Part shown: positions 63,410 through 64,000 of the stretch, one piece after another | How the letters are laid out: each line of letters opens with the position of its first letter | Numbering within the stretch: the stretch's first letter is position 1 | Source: Spiroplasma endosymbiont of 'Nebria riversi' | Lineage (GTDB): Bacteria > Bacillota_I > Bacilli_A > Mycoplasmatales > Nriv7 | Length of the DNA stretch: 64,000 nt | Assembly (NCBI RefSeq): GCF_018831625.1 | Contig: NZ_CP065193.1 | Coordinates: forward strand, 1,054,001-1,118,000 | Direction: 5' to 3' | Program-made: the position numbers and the translations under genes | Notes under the pieces: model-generated | Seen by the model: only the letters and a program-made list of their open reading frames with translations | Databases searched by the model: none | Told to the model about the DNA's origin: nothing

Positions 63410-63948
63410 CGAGGACGCATAAAGTTTTTTTAGGTAGGAAAAGGTTTGAATAAGTATTAAGACAGTCAGCAATGATTGTCTTTTTATTTTATAAGATGTT
63501 AAAATTTGTTTTTTGAAAATTAAATACAAGTGAGTTAATAACGTTGGTATGTATTAAAGCACGATAAATTGTGGGTGGTCGCCATAACCAAAAGAAGTTT
63601 ACCAGTTAATAGATAACATCCTATTAGCTATAGCAATTTGTTTTGTTTTGCAATAAAAAAATGAATGGGCGGACCCCCTAAAAATGTACACGCTATTAAA
63701 TTAGTTCCAAGGGTAGGGCGCGGACATTAAAGTGTAAAAATTTCTATATATGGATATATTAAGTTTAAAATTATTAAAATCTTTATCTAATTAAAAAAAC
63801 AAAATTTATTAACAAAGCTTGTTAAACACTTAAATCTGTGATATTTAAGTGTTTAAAAAACTAAGTTAACTAAAACTTAGTTAATATAACTTATTTAATA
63901 TAACTTATTTAATATAACTTAGTTTATTCATAAGAAAGGTAATTTATT
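63410..63948 (+). promoter_or_regulatory. 0.5-kb plectrovirus leader, copy 2
   Basis: Begins right after the EIIB-like stop. Features in order: hairpin AGACAGTCA-GCAA-TGATTGTCT plus T-run (63459-63488), a long conserved non-coding stretch, hairpin AAACACTTAAAT / ATTTAAGTGTTT (63824-63854), AACTAAG/CTTAGTT repeats, three 14-bp direct repeats, and ribosome site AAAGG before ATG 63949. Near-copy of 52260-52790 (reverse). Confidence 0.6.
63883..63924 (+). repeat. Three 14-bp iterons
   Basis: AATATAACTTATTT twice, then AATATAACTTAGTT, contiguous, 25 bases before the phage gene start. Looks like an operator or initiator-binding array. Confidence 0.8.
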
Positions 63949-64000
63949 ATGAAAAAAATTGAAAATATTTTTTTAAATACTAAAAAATATCTTTTAAAAG
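63949..64000 (+). CDS. 107-aa phage protein, start only
   Basis: MKKIENIFLNTKKYLLK before the window ends. It has an ATG, unlike the GTG of the 20834 and 57203 copies. The integrity of the rest cannot be judged. Confidence 0.7.
   Translation, partial: MKKIENIFLNTKKYLLK

Noticed and set aside
63410-63640. Riboswitch, tmRNA or RNase P RNA in the conserved leader
   Set aside because: No consensus elements of those RNAs are visible, and the same sequence precedes a phage gene at 52 kb, which fits a phage control region better.

Overview
The window is very AT-rich, and TGA is read as tryptophan inside almost every conserved gene (obg, alaS, uvrC, ftsK, the transposases). It also carries several decayed filamentous-phage genomes with plectrovirus (SpV1-like) gene content. 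Together these point to a Spiroplasma chromosome, most likely of the citri clade. Much of the sequence is mobile DNA: twelve full or partial copies of one IS1595-like element (about 1.15 kb, 8-bp target duplications), seven full or partial copies of one IS3/IS150-like element (1219 bp), one UPF0236/ISLre2-type transposase gene, and at least five plectrovirus-derived segments.

Layout. 1-3012: IS mosaic. 3092-6756: obg, nadE and a large lipoprotein. 6827-7972: IS1595-like copy. 8079-9713: amino-acid permease. 9780-11224: a small membrane gene broken by an intact IS150-like element. 11388-17582: RNase J paralogue, ftsK/spoIIIE and uvrC. 17616-22229: lipoprotein and secreted-protein remnants, IS copies and a phage fragment. 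22499-31711: AI-2E-family transporter, alaS, ruvX, greA, a small protein and a large FtsX-type permease. 31839-36442: IS copies and a phage segment with an intact rolling-circle Rep gene. 36791-40528 (minus strand): rnc, plsX, fakA-like and asp23-like genes in a lipid and stress operon. 40604-42404: broken ABC exporter. 43073-44335: UPF0236 transposase. 44722-46142: secreted-family protein with a frameshift. 46397-52790 (minus strand): a nearly complete but eroded plectrovirus genome. 52870-55038: pseudogene and IS mosaic. 55328-56831: tRNA-Met, -Pro, -Arg and -Cys with an IS copy between them. 56894-62156: a plus-strand plectrovirus genome broken by IS copies. 62243-63409: NAD kinase and an EIIB-like protein. 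63410-64000: the start of another phage leader and gene.

How it fits together. The housekeeping islands keep normal Firmicutes/Mollicutes neighbourhoods (alaS-ruvX-greA, ftsK-uvrC, asp23-fakA-plsX-rnc) and are separated by mobile blocks. Phage blocks share three non-coding parts: a 41-bp stem-loop at their chromosome-side edges, a GC-rich palindromic block next to rep or downstream of the 107-aa phage gene, and a 0.5-kb leader. Most phage and IS genes carry frameshifts or nonsense codons. The apparently intact ones are one IS1595-like transposase (31925-32884), one IS150-like pair (10035-11143), the phage rep (34878-35720) and one major coat-type gene (59686-59919). Two host genes also look damaged: ftsK near its start, and the ABC exporter.
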